From contig NZ_BAKK01000024.1 in NCBI RefSeq assembly GCF_000614145.1, forward strand, positions 1-64,000: a stretch of DNA of 64,000 bases, given 5' to 3'. A model generated the notes under the pieces. It did not search any database. It was given only the letters and a program-made list of their open reading frames with translations, and was not told the origin of the DNA. The position numbers and the translations under genes were made by a program. Origin of the DNA: Bacteroides faecichinchillae JCM 17102 (GTDB lineage Bacteria; Bacteroidota; Bacteroidia; Bacteroidales; Bacteroidaceae). How positions within the stretch are numbered: position 1 is the first letter of the stretch; each line of letters opens with the position of its first letter. This document shows positions 18,122 through 28,095 of this stretch, in pieces.

Positions 18122-19564
18122 TTATATAAAAAATGAGTTTAGCATTACGGATTGACTAACTATACATTCCAAATGTGTTCTTCCAGGAAGTGATATTGAT
18201 AATCTTTTTTGTTTTTTCGTAAATACGTCTAACAACATGTTATCTTCCTTACTGGTACATGCCATTGTAGATGAAATGTCAGATGGTTCTAAAAGGATTT
18301 TTCCATTGATTTTGTAAATGACATCACCAATACTCAATCTATCAAATAACACGCTATTATCTTGAATTTCTAAAATTATCAGCCCAATTCCACCCTCATA
18401 GATGTCGGGATTCATTAATCTTAATAATGATTGTTCTATAAAGACCTTGATATTCAAGGGGAGCTCTATGCAATCCAAAGCTTTTCTGTAATAATAGATT
18501 GCCCCTCTTCCATCAGATTCTGTGTATGAAGCTATTGCAAGTGATATTAACTTTTGGGGATCTGTTACCTCTGTTTGTGTTTCTTTATTCAGCAACGCAT
18601 TATATTCCGCTGTGGTTAATTCTTCTGTCAATCCTACGCTTTTTCGTAACAATATTAAATAAGGGTCTCTAATAATCCGTTCTATTTCTAACGTTCTGAG
18701 AGGCGTTGGTATATCCTTTTTTAATATATCCGACCTTTTCGTATATAACTCATTCAATTCAATATTTAGATTTTTAATGTTTATGTCCATACCTGCTGTT
18801 ATATGGGCAAATCCCAATTCGCTGATATGGATGAATAAGCAGTCTTCCTCCCCGGGATATATGTGTATGAATTCTCTTATAGATTGCAGCAGTGATATTT
18901 TGGATGTAAGCACCTTATCCTCATAGAGCGATTTGTTTTTCAAATAGAGTTCGTAATCTCGGAAATTTAGAGATAGGTAGTGCGATAAACTGGATGAGAA
19001 ACTATTAAGCGTGTCATACACATCTTTTTGCCAATAGTATATGTTTTTTATGCAGTTTGCATGGTTGCTATTAAAAGACAAGTCATGTTTGGATATGTTG
19101 TATATCTCCTCTTTTAATTTAAAAGTCTGGATCAGCTGAAAGACTCCTGTTTGATACTCCTTATGAAAGTTTCTTGCCCGTTCCTGAAATGTATCTTCCG
19201 ATTCATTGGGTTTACGCACATCCCAGAATTTCTGAGGAACCCGTTCTTCTATTCCATTTATCAACACACATAAATTAAGGTAATTATCTAACAATTCATC
19301 CTTTACTATTTCAACGGCATTCTTATATCTCCTTTCAGCTGTATTCTTCGTATCTCCAATATTGATATTCTGGTGATTGTTGTTAATTATATGGCCTGAA
19401 TTGTTATTGGCATAAATAGTATTAGTTTGGATGATCTTTTCTTGAGGGACATTCTTGTTCCTTTTGTTCTTCTTATATTTTATTAAACCAAAGATTGCCG
19501 TTATCAAGGTTGGGACTATGCCTGATAATAACCATTCATAATTATCGTTCCAAAAATCGTACAT
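18122..19564 (-). CDS. Membrane protein with helical region and PDZ domain
   Basis: The 480-residue protein has one membrane segment near the N-terminus (about 10-30), an Asn-rich linker (YANNNSGHIINNNHQNINIG), a long helical central region with TPR-like helices near 345-385, and a C-terminal PDZ-like domain (GIGLIILEIQDNSVLFDRLS, then GDVIYKINGK). PDZ domains bind protein C-termini, so a scaffold or sensor role is likely. No enzyme motif is seen. It sits between wecG and a glycosyltransferase on the operon strand. I do not recognise a known family. Confidence 0.65.
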   Translation of the reverse strand: MYDFWNDNYEWLLSGIVPTLITAIFGLIKYKKNKRNKNVPQEKIIQTNTIYANNNSGHIINNNHQNINIGDTKNTAERRYKNAVEIVKDELLDNYLNLCVLINGIEERVPQKFWDVRKPNESEDTFQERARNFHKEYQTGVFQLIQTFKLKEEIYNISKHDLSFNSNHANCIKNIYYWQKDVYDTLNSFSSSLSHYLSLNFRDYELYLKNKSLYEDKVLTSKISLLQSIREFIHIYPGEEDCLFIHISELGFAHITAGMDINIKNLNIELNELYTKRSDILKKDIPTPLRTLEIERIIRDPYLILLRKSVGLTEELTTAEYNALLNKETQTEVTDPQKLISLAIASYTESDGRGAIYYYRKALDCIELPLNIKVFIEQSLLRLMNPDIYEGGIGLIILEIQDNSVLFDRLSIGDVIYKINGKILLEPSDISSTMACTSKEDNMLLDVFTKKQKRLSISLPGRTHLECIVSQSVMLNSFFI

Positions 19565-19665
19565 TATATGTCTAGATTTATTAGGCTATTCCTTATATGA
19601 ATCCAATTCACGAAGTGCTTCGGCGGGGTTCCTCCCATAGCGTATATTAAAATCTTGTTCATAAG

Positions 19666-20805
19666 CTATTTGTTATTGCCAGCAATGCTGTCATTCAAAA
19701 TACCTTTTATGTTATTTTCAAAGCACTCCATTGTAAACCGTTCCTTGAACATCCGTCTACCTTCTACTCCCATTGTATGCCTTGCATCCTTATCATCCAG
19801 CAATCGTTGGATGGCATCGGCAAGAGCAACGGCATCCTGCGGTTTCACTACAAATCCGTTCTGACCGTCCTTCACCTCATCCTTTATTCCGCCCTCATCG
19901 GTCGAGATTACAGGCAGTCCGTACATCATAGCCTCCAGTATTACCAATGGGAAACATTCATTGAAATAATACGTCGGAAAAACGAGCATGTCTGCCATTT
20001 GCAAAAAGTCCTCTTTGTCTTTGCCATATTTCCTGCCATGATACACAGCTATACCTTCTAATCTTCTTGTCTCAATTTCCTGGATAAATCTCCTACCATT
20101 CAGTTCTTTTGTCTCTCCTCCCACAAAGTCGCAAACGAATCGGTATCCCTTTTCTTTCAGAATCTTCAGCGCATCGAGCAGTACCAACACACCCTTAGAT
20201 ACTATCAGGTTAGACAAGAACAAAATATGCGGCACATCATTGTGTCTTTCCACAGAAGTCTTTGAGCGGTTCGTATCGGGAATCCCATTGGGGCATATCA
20301 TTACTTGCTCCCTCCGCACCACCTTCTCAATGTCAGCATACAGTCTCCACGACAGCAAGATAACCTTCGTGTTTCGATAGACCATCGGCAGTAGCCATCG
20401 GTATATGGGCCTATCCACATCCTTCACCATTCCCTTGTTATGCTGATGAATCACCACCTTCCTACCGAACAACTTGCACAGCAGCACAAAAGGCGCATCC
20501 TTCAGGAATCCCACCCCATGACAAGTGATGGCTAAATAACACAGGTCATACCTGTGCGATGCCAATAGCCAGCACGTCTTTGCATAAGCCCCTATGAACC
20601 TCACCGCCTTGCGTGCATACAGTGCCCATGACCTCTTGTCAATCTCCTCCATCTTTCGCGAAGTGGAAAGATTCACAAAGTCCATCTCAAACGCATTGTT
20701 CAGCACGCTACTCTCCTTGATGCTTTGACTCACCATCGATGAGCCATGCACTGGCGGCGGCAGGGGAGTTATAAATAGGATTTTGCGTTTGTCAGTATTT
20801 GTCAT
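19666..20805 (-). CDS. GT4-family glycosyltransferase
   Basis: A GT-B fold retaining glycosyltransferase for the capsule repeat unit. It shows an N-terminal donor/acceptor loop (ILFITPLPPPVHGSSMV) and the C-terminal GT4 nucleotide-sugar region (FPTYYFNECFPLVILEAMMYGLPVISTDEGG). I choose the start at 20,805 (MTNTDKRKILF), giving 379 residues; an upstream ATG adds an unrelated leader. The vanZ-like gene upstream overlaps its start by 14 bases if read in its restored frame. The donor sugar is unknown. Confidence 0.88.
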   Translation of the reverse strand: MTNTDKRKILFITPLPPPVHGSSMVSQSIKESSVLNNAFEMDFVNLSTSRKMEEIDKRSWALYARKAVRFIGAYAKTCWLLASHRYDLCYLAITCHGVGFLKDAPFVLLCKLFGRKVVIHQHNKGMVKDVDRPIYRWLLPMVYRNTKVILLSWRLYADIEKVVRREQVMICPNGIPDTNRSKTSVERHNDVPHILFLSNLIVSKGVLVLLDALKILKEKGYRFVCDFVGGETKELNGRRFIQEIETRRLEGIAVYHGRKYGKDKEDFLQMADMLVFPTYYFNECFPLVILEAMMYGLPVISTDEGGIKDEVKDGQNGFVVKPQDAVALADAIQRLLDDKDARHTMGVEGRRMFKERFTMECFENNIKGILNDSIAGNNK

Positions 20806-21317
20806 TGGAATAATAATTGTATCGAAAACACTGTGCCAATCCCAATCCAATAGCACAGCCTATGCCATTATTAATCACATCATTCATCTCACAACATCCG
20901 CATTTTAGAAACCATTGCATCATTTCAATACTCATGGATAGAATTAATGCTCCACATTATGTGCCATTTGTTCCATTTTATCAAAGCTGCTCCTATTCCC
21001 ATCGGAATGAACATTACCATATTCAGAAGTCCCTCATATACGAATTGGCTAATAGGTGTTCCATCGAATAAATTGTAAAACGGTATCGGACGAAACTGAG
21101 TAAGGTTACCCATTTTGCGGCAGAAGACCGTATAACAAAGCACTATCACAACATAATAAAACAGGAATGCAATCAGCAGCCAATTTCTCATTAACCTTCC
21201 ATTTATCAATTTAGTCAATTCCAAGAACAAACCAACAAATAGCAATGTAATCCCACTGACCATCAAAAAATCTGCTACATTCAGTCGGTCAAACAATAAT
21301 TCGCTTAAAGCTCCCAT
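20792..21317 (-). CDS. VanZ-like membrane protein, one frameshift
   Basis: A VanZ-family membrane protein with four hydrophobic helices. The N-terminal 117 residues lead to VMFIPMGIGAALIKWNKW. The frame then breaks near 20,950, where one extra base is present. The other frame supplies the conserved end, LSMSIEMMQWFLKCG and EMNDVINNGIGCAIG, which matches the VanZ ExxQ...DVxxN pattern. VanZ proteins near capsule genes are of uncertain function. The gene overlaps the neighbouring acyltransferase by 13 bases. Confidence 0.75.
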
Positions 21318-21979
21318 CCCGAAATATGTTTGACAGATTTAGCCGGTGAGCCGACAATCAGACTATTGGGTTCAAACTTGCTCCCTGATACAAAACTGGT
21401 TGCTCCCACAACACAATTACTCGGTAAGTGAGTTCCTTTTAGGATAGTCACTCTACAACCAATCCACACCTTATCATCTATTCTTACTTCTTTGTCAGGA
21501 TTGATCTTCTTTTTTGCATCATTACAGCCATAAATGGAATGGGTATCGCTATCCATCACCAAACAGTTCCAAGCAAACTGAATATCGCGACCCATCACCA
21601 TACTTTTGTAGCAAACGAACTCCGAGTTGGCACTCACGGCAAAATTATCACCCAAATACATCCTCGCCCCATGCTTGACGAAAATCTTCGTCCCCAATCC
21701 GATGTGTGCAGAGTGCTGAAATACCAATTCTCCGCCTCTTTCCACCGTTAGGCAAGTGGTATGCTTAGGGTCAGAGACATCGGCTTCATGAGACCCAATG
21801 ACAATCATAGCCATACCTATATGATTAACATCTTCAATCATTATTCGTCCTTTAACGCTAATGCGTGTTCCATAGCGGACATAAAACGGCAGCTTCACCG
21901 CCTGCCGCAAAGGCAAGTGTCGGAAATTAAACCACACCGACTTTGGCAGTGACAACAGATATTTCACATAGAGATTCAT
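21305..21979 (-). CDS. Left-handed beta-helix acyltransferase (WbbJ-like)
   Basis: A 224-residue hexapeptide-repeat transferase, probably adding an acetyl group to a capsule sugar. Imperfect hexapeptide turns run through the middle, and the C-terminal signature is VWIGCRVTILKGTHLPSNCVVGATSFV. It overlaps the next acyltransferase gene by four bases (ATGA-type). The acceptor is unknown. Confidence 0.85.
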   Translation of the reverse strand: MNLYVKYLLSLPKSVWFNFRHLPLRQAVKLPFYVRYGTRISVKGRIMIEDVNHIGMAMIVIGSHEADVSDPKHTTCLTVERGGELVFQHSAHIGLGTKIFVKHGARMYLGDNFAVSANSEFVCYKSMVMGRDIQFAWNCLVMDSDTHSIYGCNDAKKKINPDKEVRIDDKVWIGCRVTILKGTHLPSNCVVGATSFVSGSKFEPNSLIVGSPAKSVKHISGWEL

Positions 21980-22491
21980 AATTCCATTTTTCTTCTAAAA
22001 ATTTTATCTCCATAATTTCGCGTATCATTGATAATCTTGCAAGGATTTCCCACCACTACCGAATAGTCCGGTATCTCCCCTTTCACCACAGCCCCTGCAC
22101 CGATAATACACAACTTACCTATCTTTGTACCTGGCAGTATCACTACACCTGCACCAATAAAGCTGTTTTCACCTATACTGACACTCTGATAAGCCAGGTC
22201 ATGAAAAGCGGGGATACATTCGTTCACCTTGTCAATAGCTATCAATCCTCTTAGAAACGACCAATCGTGAGTAAGGATTATCACATTAGTAGAAATAACT
22301 ACCCCCTTCATCAGCGTTAAACCGCCAGAAGCATCCAGATGCGAATGAGCGTCTATATACTCAGGAAAACCCTTAAAGACAACACCTGCCTTCTGATGAG
22401 CCCTCACAATCCATTTATCATAACTTCTTTGACTAATTAGCTTGATTGTTACAGCATACCAACGGAACAGATAAAACAATAATCTATTCAT
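21976..22491 (-). CDS. Hexapeptide-repeat O-acetyltransferase
   Basis: A 171-residue left-handed beta-helix acetyltransferase, similar in layout to serine or capsule acetyltransferases. Visible marks are VISTNVIILTHDWSF, with the catalytic-type His, and the repeat turns IGENSFIGAGVVILPGTKIG and CIIGAGAVVKGEIPDYSVV. It ends with the usual VVGNPCKII. It overlaps the neighbouring acyltransferase by four bases and starts one base after the next glycosyltransferase stops. Confidence 0.88.
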   Translation of the reverse strand: MNRLLFYLFRWYAVTIKLISQRSYDKWIVRAHQKAGVVFKGFPEYIDAHSHLDASGGLTLMKGVVISTNVIILTHDWSFLRGLIAIDKVNECIPAFHDLAYQSVSIGENSFIGAGVVILPGTKIGKLCIIGAGAVVKGEIPDYSVVVGNPCKIINDTRNYGDKIFRRKMEL

Positions 22492-22492
22492 A

Positions 22493-23572
22493 CTAACTTA
22501 TATTTTCTACAACTCTTCTTATTTCGTTTTTGAAAGTAATCTTCATGTTGTTCTTTCGCAGCCTGAGAGGAAGCGACAGCGGTTTTTGCATTTCCAGTGC
22601 TTCAACAAGTAATTTCTTCAATTCTCGCTCATCTTTCGGATCAAAGACCATACCATTCTCTCCATTGCTGATGAGGCATTGACTGCCAGCCTTCTCTGAG
22701 ATTAAACACCAGCAACCTCCAAGCAAGGCTTCATTTGTTACCGCGCCAAATGGCTCCTGCAAACTGGGCAAACAGAACACCTGAGCCAAATTGTACCATG
22801 CAAACAGCTCATCTCCCTCATATCTGCCCACTGGTATAATTCTGACATCCTCTTTACACAACGCTCTAAGCTCCTCCCGGCAAACACCATCTCCTACCAG
22901 CACGAGCCTGTAATCTTCCCCGGCTATGCTGCGAAAAACCTTGATTAAGGTAGGGGTATTCTTCACCGCAACCAATCTCCCCACAAACAGCACTATCTTC
23001 TTCCCTTCTAAGCCATATTGACGAACCAGTTTCTCGCTAAGAGGTAGGATACGCTGGTAGCGCTCACGAGCCTTGACCTCATCCGCTATAATCGGGAAAT
23101 AGATTCCTTTGGCATATTTCTGTTGGAAGAAGGCAGTTGTGTGTGAATCCACGTTAATCACATTGTCAAAGCGCGGTATCAGTATCTTCTCCGCCCACTC
23201 ATGTTTCTTACTGAAATGGTGCCCGTTAATCATATCAAAACTATCGTCTATCATCCTCACCACGCTGCAATGCGCTTTGCTCAAAGCACGATATGCCACC
23301 ACCATCAACGTCAGCAACCCGCATTCAGGCACCAACACAATGTCTGGTTTGAACTCCTTAATGGCCTTTACAACGCCTTTAGGGATAACCCGCAGCAGAC
23401 GTTTGTCCAGATAGTCAGGCGTAAACACAAACTGTTCTTCAATTTTTGCGTAGTCAAACGTCTGGTCATGCAAATTCCGCCATGTAAGGCAAATCTTCGT
23501 CTCAAACTCCTGAGACAAGTTGTTGAAAAAGTCGATGCGATAAGGAGCAATGATAGGGTGAAAAACTAACAG
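22493..23572 (-). CDS. GT4-family glycosyltransferase, start uncertain
   Basis: A GT-B glycosyltransferase with the C-terminal GT4 nucleotide-sugar motif (FCLPSLQEPFGAVTNEALLGGCW). The coding frame clearly continues upstream of a TTG at 23,518: LLVFHPIIAPYRIDFFNNLS is a normal GT4 N-terminus. That frame contains no ATG or GTG. A CTG at 23,572, about 10 bases after a GGAGG, would be the nearest possible start. Either an unusual start is used or a start codon was lost to a base-calling error. The first bases overlap the end of the preceding GT2 gene. Confidence 0.82.
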   Translation of the reverse strand: MLVFHPIIAPYRIDFFNNLSQEFETKICLTWRNLHDQTFDYAKIEEQFVFTPDYLDKRLLRVIPKGVVKAIKEFKPDIVLVPECGLLTLMVVAYRALSKAHCSVVRMIDDSFDMINGHHFSKKHEWAEKILIPRFDNVINVDSHTTAFFQQKYAKGIYFPIIADEVKARERYQRILPLSEKLVRQYGLEGKKIVLFVGRLVAVKNTPTLIKVFRSIAGEDYRLVLVGDGVCREELRALCKEDVRIIPVGRYEGDELFAWYNLAQVFCLPSLQEPFGAVTNEALLGGCWCLISEKAGSQCLISNGENGMVFDPKDERELKKLLVEALEMQKPLSLPLRLRKNNMKITFKNEIRRVVENIS

Positions 23573-24555
23573 TCTTTGTTTACCTCCCCCCTTAATAATT
23601 TTTTAACATCCTTAATGTCAGCTACTTTTTCATAAGAATGTATGGCAAAAACCCTTCGCTGAATAAACCTTGGCATCAGTGCAAGTATCATGATGGGATA
23701 GGTCTCTTTGGCGAATGGCCTGTAGAAAAGGGATTTGAAGCACTCACAAAGAGTACTCCACCGTTCACCATACCTCAAGTTGGTACTTGCTTTCATTTTG
23801 TAAAACCTTCCAATGAAATGCTTAAGCTCCCTCTTCTTAGGATAATCAGATTTCAGAAGCTCTTTCAGCCCTTCACAGACAGGGTCTCCACTGTCATTTG
23901 GTCTTGTGGGCTTCTCTGTAAAGGTATTCGTGATAGGCATCATATAAACCGCCGTAGCCTTCATAGAATAAGTCCAATCGGTTTTTATCGCTATTCTGGC
24001 CCAAGTCAACAGATCTTCACCTGACGTAACACCAACTGGAAAACCACCAATCTCTGTTAGAAGTGACTTCTCCACGCATACCGCACTACTCCAAACAGGT
24101 GGATGTGAACAGCTGCACACCTCGAAATAGTTCGATAACACGCCACTTTCTCCCCCAAATGGTAATTTGTTTAAAATGATAGGATGATCAACACCATTTT
24201 CATTATTGACATAGCTGGTAGACCACGCCCTGCATTGGGGATAATTTATTATTAAGGATTCTAAATTAGCTAAATGGTCAGGCAACCACACATCGTCAGC
24301 ATCCAGAAAAGCCACATACTCACCACGAGCCTCTGCAATGCCTCGATTCCGCGCAGCGCTCACACCGCCATTTGTCTGTTTTATTAACCTAATTCGGGCA
24401 TCTGTAAACTGCTCTACCACAGCAGCACTTCGATCCTTGCTTCCATCGTTAACCACGACCACCTCAAAATCCTGGTAAGTCTGATTCAGCACACACTCCA
24501 GCGTGCGAGCAATACTCTTTTCCTTATTGTATAAAGGTATAACTACTGATATCAT
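23566..24555 (-). CDS. GT2-family glycosyltransferase
   Basis: An inverting GT-A glycosyltransferase of 329 residues. The N-terminus is textbook GT2: MISVVIPLYNKEKSIARTLE, VVVNDGSKDRS, and the DxD-type FLDADDVW near residue 88. The C-terminal part is less conserved and probably contacts the acceptor. It starts two bases before the polymerase gene ends, consistent with a single operon. The donor sugar is unknown. Confidence 0.92.
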   Translation of the reverse strand: MISVVIPLYNKEKSIARTLECVLNQTYQDFEVVVVNDGSKDRSAAVVEQFTDARIRLIKQTNGGVSAARNRGIAEARGEYVAFLDADDVWLPDHLANLESLIINYPQCRAWSTSYVNNENGVDHPIILNKLPFGGESGVLSNYFEVCSCSHPPVWSSAVCVEKSLLTEIGGFPVGVTSGEDLLTWARIAIKTDWTYSMKATAVYMMPITNTFTEKPTRPNDSGDPVCEGLKELLKSDYPKKRELKHFIGRFYKMKASTNLRYGERWSTLCECFKSLFYRPFAKETYPIMILALMPRFIQRRVFAIHSYEKVADIKDVKKLLRGEVNKDC

Positions 24556-24557
24556 TA

Positions 24558-25879
24558 TTAACTATGAATTTCTTCTTCAACTTTAAATACCCCCTGTCTT
24601 GTCAGGTCAACTACTTTAAGGAATATGCCGAAAAGCATAAATGGCAATACATATCCTTGTTGAGCATAGGTGATTACATTATCGAAACCCATGCAGAAAT
24701 AACAGGCAGCAAACGAGCCCGCTGTAACACCTCCTAAGAGTGTCAATATTATGTCACCTTTGTATTTCCATGTAATGGTTAATATCTTAAATAAAAGAAA
24801 GGCCGCAAATAATATATATAGACATAAACCGATATTTCCAGATTCGGACATCATTTGAACCCAATCAGAATGTATAAGTTGCAGACCTCCCTTGCTGTTT
24901 ATATCCTTTAGCCAACCAAGGCCCCACCACATCCGCTGCCAAATGTAGGATCAGGCTTATAACAGTGATTCATAATTCTTTCCCACATATATTCACGACC
25001 ATTGGTCTCAATCTTCGCCTGACCCATATTACTGATAGTAACGGTTTCTGCTTGCTTTCCAAACATTTTTTCTCTCACAGGCTGAACTAGTAATACAGAA
25101 CCCACAGAAAGTGCTAACAATAGCATTACGATTGGTATTGCCTTTCCTTTTTTATACACAAGAAATAGCATCGACAGTCCAAGGATAGAAGCTCCGATAC
25201 CTGTACGTACGCTCTCAAGTATAGAAGACAAAAACAAAAGACCAGCTGCGTAGAGGTATTTTCTATCAGATGTGATAACATATAACATGACAGGGATGCC
25301 AATCAATATGGAATAAAAATCAGCAAGAGAAGCGTATGCAACAAATGTACCTCCGGTGCCAAAGCAAAGAAATCCGTAAAGTGGGCTAATCAATTTAGCA
25401 GATACTCCACCTATCAGAAATGAATAGATTACACAGATTATTACCGTACGCTTCAGAAATATCCCTAAGTCCAGACTGTCTTCAATGGCATTATATCCCA
25501 TCCAAAAATAGAGTATCGGTATGCTAAACTTTAGAATCATCATCCAACCTTGGAACACATAGTTTGAATAGGTCAATGTATATAGATTCCAAACTATAAA
25601 AACCAAGTACATTGTCAACACGCTGTCCCATTTCTTTACCCACCTCAATGACATGAAGACCATAATGCATATCCAAATAGCATATTTGACTAACGATAGA
25701 GGACCTAAGAAGACCATGGAGGTCATGACGCTAAACAACAAAAAAGATAGGTCTTTGCCGCAAACGCATTTTACTACTGGGGCAAAAGGGTGGTTGACCA
25801 CCAAGCCTGATTGGAAGGCATATTTCCAACCATAGTAAATAAGAAGTATAGCTATAATGCTATTAATAATTAATGCCAT
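24558..25879 (-). CDS. wzy: Wzy-type capsule polymerase, one frameshift
   Basis: A protein of about 440 residues with around ten membrane helices, consistent with the Wzy polymerase that links lipid-carried repeat units in the periplasm. A loop rich in charged residues before the C-terminal helices (TNGREYMWERIMNHCYKPDP) and the following GSGCGG...GLGWLKD segment resemble the O-antigen ligase/polymerase family. One base is missing in the C4 run at 24,922-24,925. The two parts join as CGGGLGWLKDINSKGG. Sequence conservation in this family is low, so the call rests on topology and context. Confidence 0.75.
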
Positions 25880-25884
25880 ATCAA

Positions 25885-27000
25885 TTATAGTTTAGAATAC
25901 AGTGAGCGTATAGCATCCGTATATCGTATAAAGCTATATTGTTGTACATAGTTATGCAAAGCCTTTTGACATTTTATGTACAGTTTACTGTCATCAAGCA
26001 ATCTGAGAATCTTAACAGATATATCTTTTACATCTTCTATTTTGTGCAATAGCCCCACCTCACCGTCTTTCACCACCTCAGGCAGGCCACCAGTATCGCT
26101 GGCCACAACGACACAGCCATTGGCCATTGCTTCTATGGCAGTTAGGCCAAACCCTTCACTCCTCGACGGCATAAGCACAATGTCCATCTTTCCGTACCAC
26201 TCGTGTAGCACTTCCTGAGGTTGTCTGCCAACCCACTCTATGGAGTTCATCAGATGGAGTTCTTCTGCCTGCTTAACCATAGCTGACTTAAGCGTACCAT
26301 CGCCCACTACAATCAACTTCACCTCGAGATGCTGCTTCTTCACCTCAGCAAATGCTGGTATTACAAGATCCATGCCCTTAATTAGCTCCAGACGACTTAC
26401 CACACCTATCACTTTGGGCTGATGTATAGTACGGTTGTTGCACGTCTGCATACCACATGGCAGCGCATTGTATATCGTGAAATGATTCCCTTTCTTTCTT
26501 AACTCGTACGCTTCAGAGTAGAGTGTTGAACTACCAAAGTAGGACTCCTCGGCCCGTAGCGTGATGCACTGAAACACCACTAAGACATGTTTCACGACAA
26601 AGTGCAACAGACGCAAATTGGGATAAATATCAGCTGCAGTGTGAGTGGTGGCAATCATCTTCTTGACACCAAGCAACCGAAGGATAAAAATGGGTATCGC
26701 ACCGGGCGCCATATACTGCACGTGTGCCACTTCGGGGCGGCATGATTTTACCGCTCGCCTGAGTCCTTTGAACAAGAACGTCAATGTATGCCATACTCCA
26801 ACAGGTCTTGTGCCATCGGAACTCAGCAACTTCACCTTGCTACCAGCCAGTTCATAGCGCTGTACCATTTCAGGCGAGAATTCAAAGTAACACACTGTCG
26901 TCACCTCATGTCCACCTTTCACCAAGGCTTGCACGAGGTTCAGTGTCTGTATTTCAGTACCACCTGTCAGCAGGCACGGAATACATACCAATACTTTCAT
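25885..27000 (-). CDS. GT4-family glycosyltransferase
   Basis: A 371-residue GT-B enzyme. The N-terminal glycine-rich loop (CIPCLLTGGTEIQTLNLVQA) and the C-terminal GT4 donor site (MPSRSEGFGLTAIEAMANGC, then VASDTGGLPEVV) are clear. Its start lies inside the end of the ATP-grasp gene, overlapping by 47 bases. Intact. The sugar transferred cannot be read from sequence. Confidence 0.93.
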   Translation of the reverse strand: MKVLVCIPCLLTGGTEIQTLNLVQALVKGGHEVTTVCYFEFSPEMVQRYELAGSKVKLLSSDGTRPVGVWHTLTFLFKGLRRAVKSCRPEVAHVQYMAPGAIPIFILRLLGVKKMIATTHTAADIYPNLRLLHFVVKHVLVVFQCITLRAEESYFGSSTLYSEAYELRKKGNHFTIYNALPCGMQTCNNRTIHQPKVIGVVSRLELIKGMDLVIPAFAEVKKQHLEVKLIVVGDGTLKSAMVKQAEELHLMNSIEWVGRQPQEVLHEWYGKMDIVLMPSRSEGFGLTAIEAMANGCVVVASDTGGLPEVVKDGEVGLLHKIEDVKDISVKILRLLDDSKLYIKCQKALHNYVQQYSFIRYTDAIRSLYSKL

Positions 27001-28095
27001 TTTTTTTGGAAATCTTATGTTTATAATATGCCAGTGTTGGCCCGAGGTCAGTAAGGCAGACGTTGATGAAGCAACGGGTCTTGAGGAAGTCTTTCAGCCA
27101 GTGCCCTAAGGTGATGTCACCCTCCTTCACATAGAGGAGGTCGATGCTGTAATTCATCATATAGGTGGGTCGGAACTTATCCCAGTTAATTCGTTTCGTA
27201 GAATCCGCATACAGTGCATGAAGATTGACTCCGGCGCAGGTAGAAGCATAGGCCAATCCTTCGTTTCTGAAATTGACCTCCATGAAATAGTTCTTACCTT
27301 CCTTGGTATGAAGGAACTCCACGCTGAAAGGACCGTGATACCCTGCTTTACGAATAAAACGACTTACAGCCTCAGTATCCACATTAAACCGCTCCATACA
27401 ATCAAACAGCCCAAATGCTCCGGCACCAACCAATCTGGCCAATGTCGATACTTATGTATCGCGCCGCCCATCACAACAACCTCATCAGTACTTACACCCA
27501 CAGCATCTATCTCAAACTCCTTTTGAATAAACTCTTGTATGATGAGATATTCGCTGCGGCTTTCAAGCGCTAAGGCCTCCAGGAGTTCCCCCGCTGTTTG
27601 ACAGATATGAATATCGCTCTTCTCACCCTCACTGCTTACCAACGGCTTGGTGATGACAGGATAAGGCAAATCTGCGGGTAGTGCATCCCCTCTGTGATAG
27701 ACTACAGAATATGGAACAGTCAAACCACACGACTTAGCCAACTCACATTGCGCCTCTTTATTGAACAAACGACCTATCTGCTTTCCCCTACAAGGTGTAA
27801 GGAACCATTGACTAAGCAGTTGTTCCCTTTGGTCCACCCATTCCGCTGCCGCATCAAAAGTGGTCATCAAGAGCTGCCCTACCTCAGAAGCAAGCTGCTC
27901 CAAAACAGGCAAGCACGCATCCAATTCGTTTAAGACATACAGATTACCATGTTTCAGATACTTACTATAGCGAACGAAGCAATTATCCTCATGACACACC
28001 AACAGCAACGTCTGATCAATGCCACCCTCTCCAAAACTGCGCACAGCGCTGAGTGTGTTGTGCGTAGAGTCACCGATAATAACAACTTTCTTCAT
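26954..28095 (-). CDS. ATP-grasp ligase, one frameshift
   Basis: An ATP-grasp enzyme of about 380 residues, related to carbamoyl-phosphate-synthase-like ligases found in surface-glycan loci. The first part has FNKEAQCELAKSCGLTVP and the nucleotide-binding VITKPLVSSEGEKSD. After a one-base deletion near 27,427 the other frame gives the Mg-binding FMEVNFRNEG and the C-terminus. Such enzymes can attach an amino acid or other carboxylic acid to an amino sugar. The PIG-L deacetylase gene directly upstream could expose the amine it would use. Confidence 0.8.
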
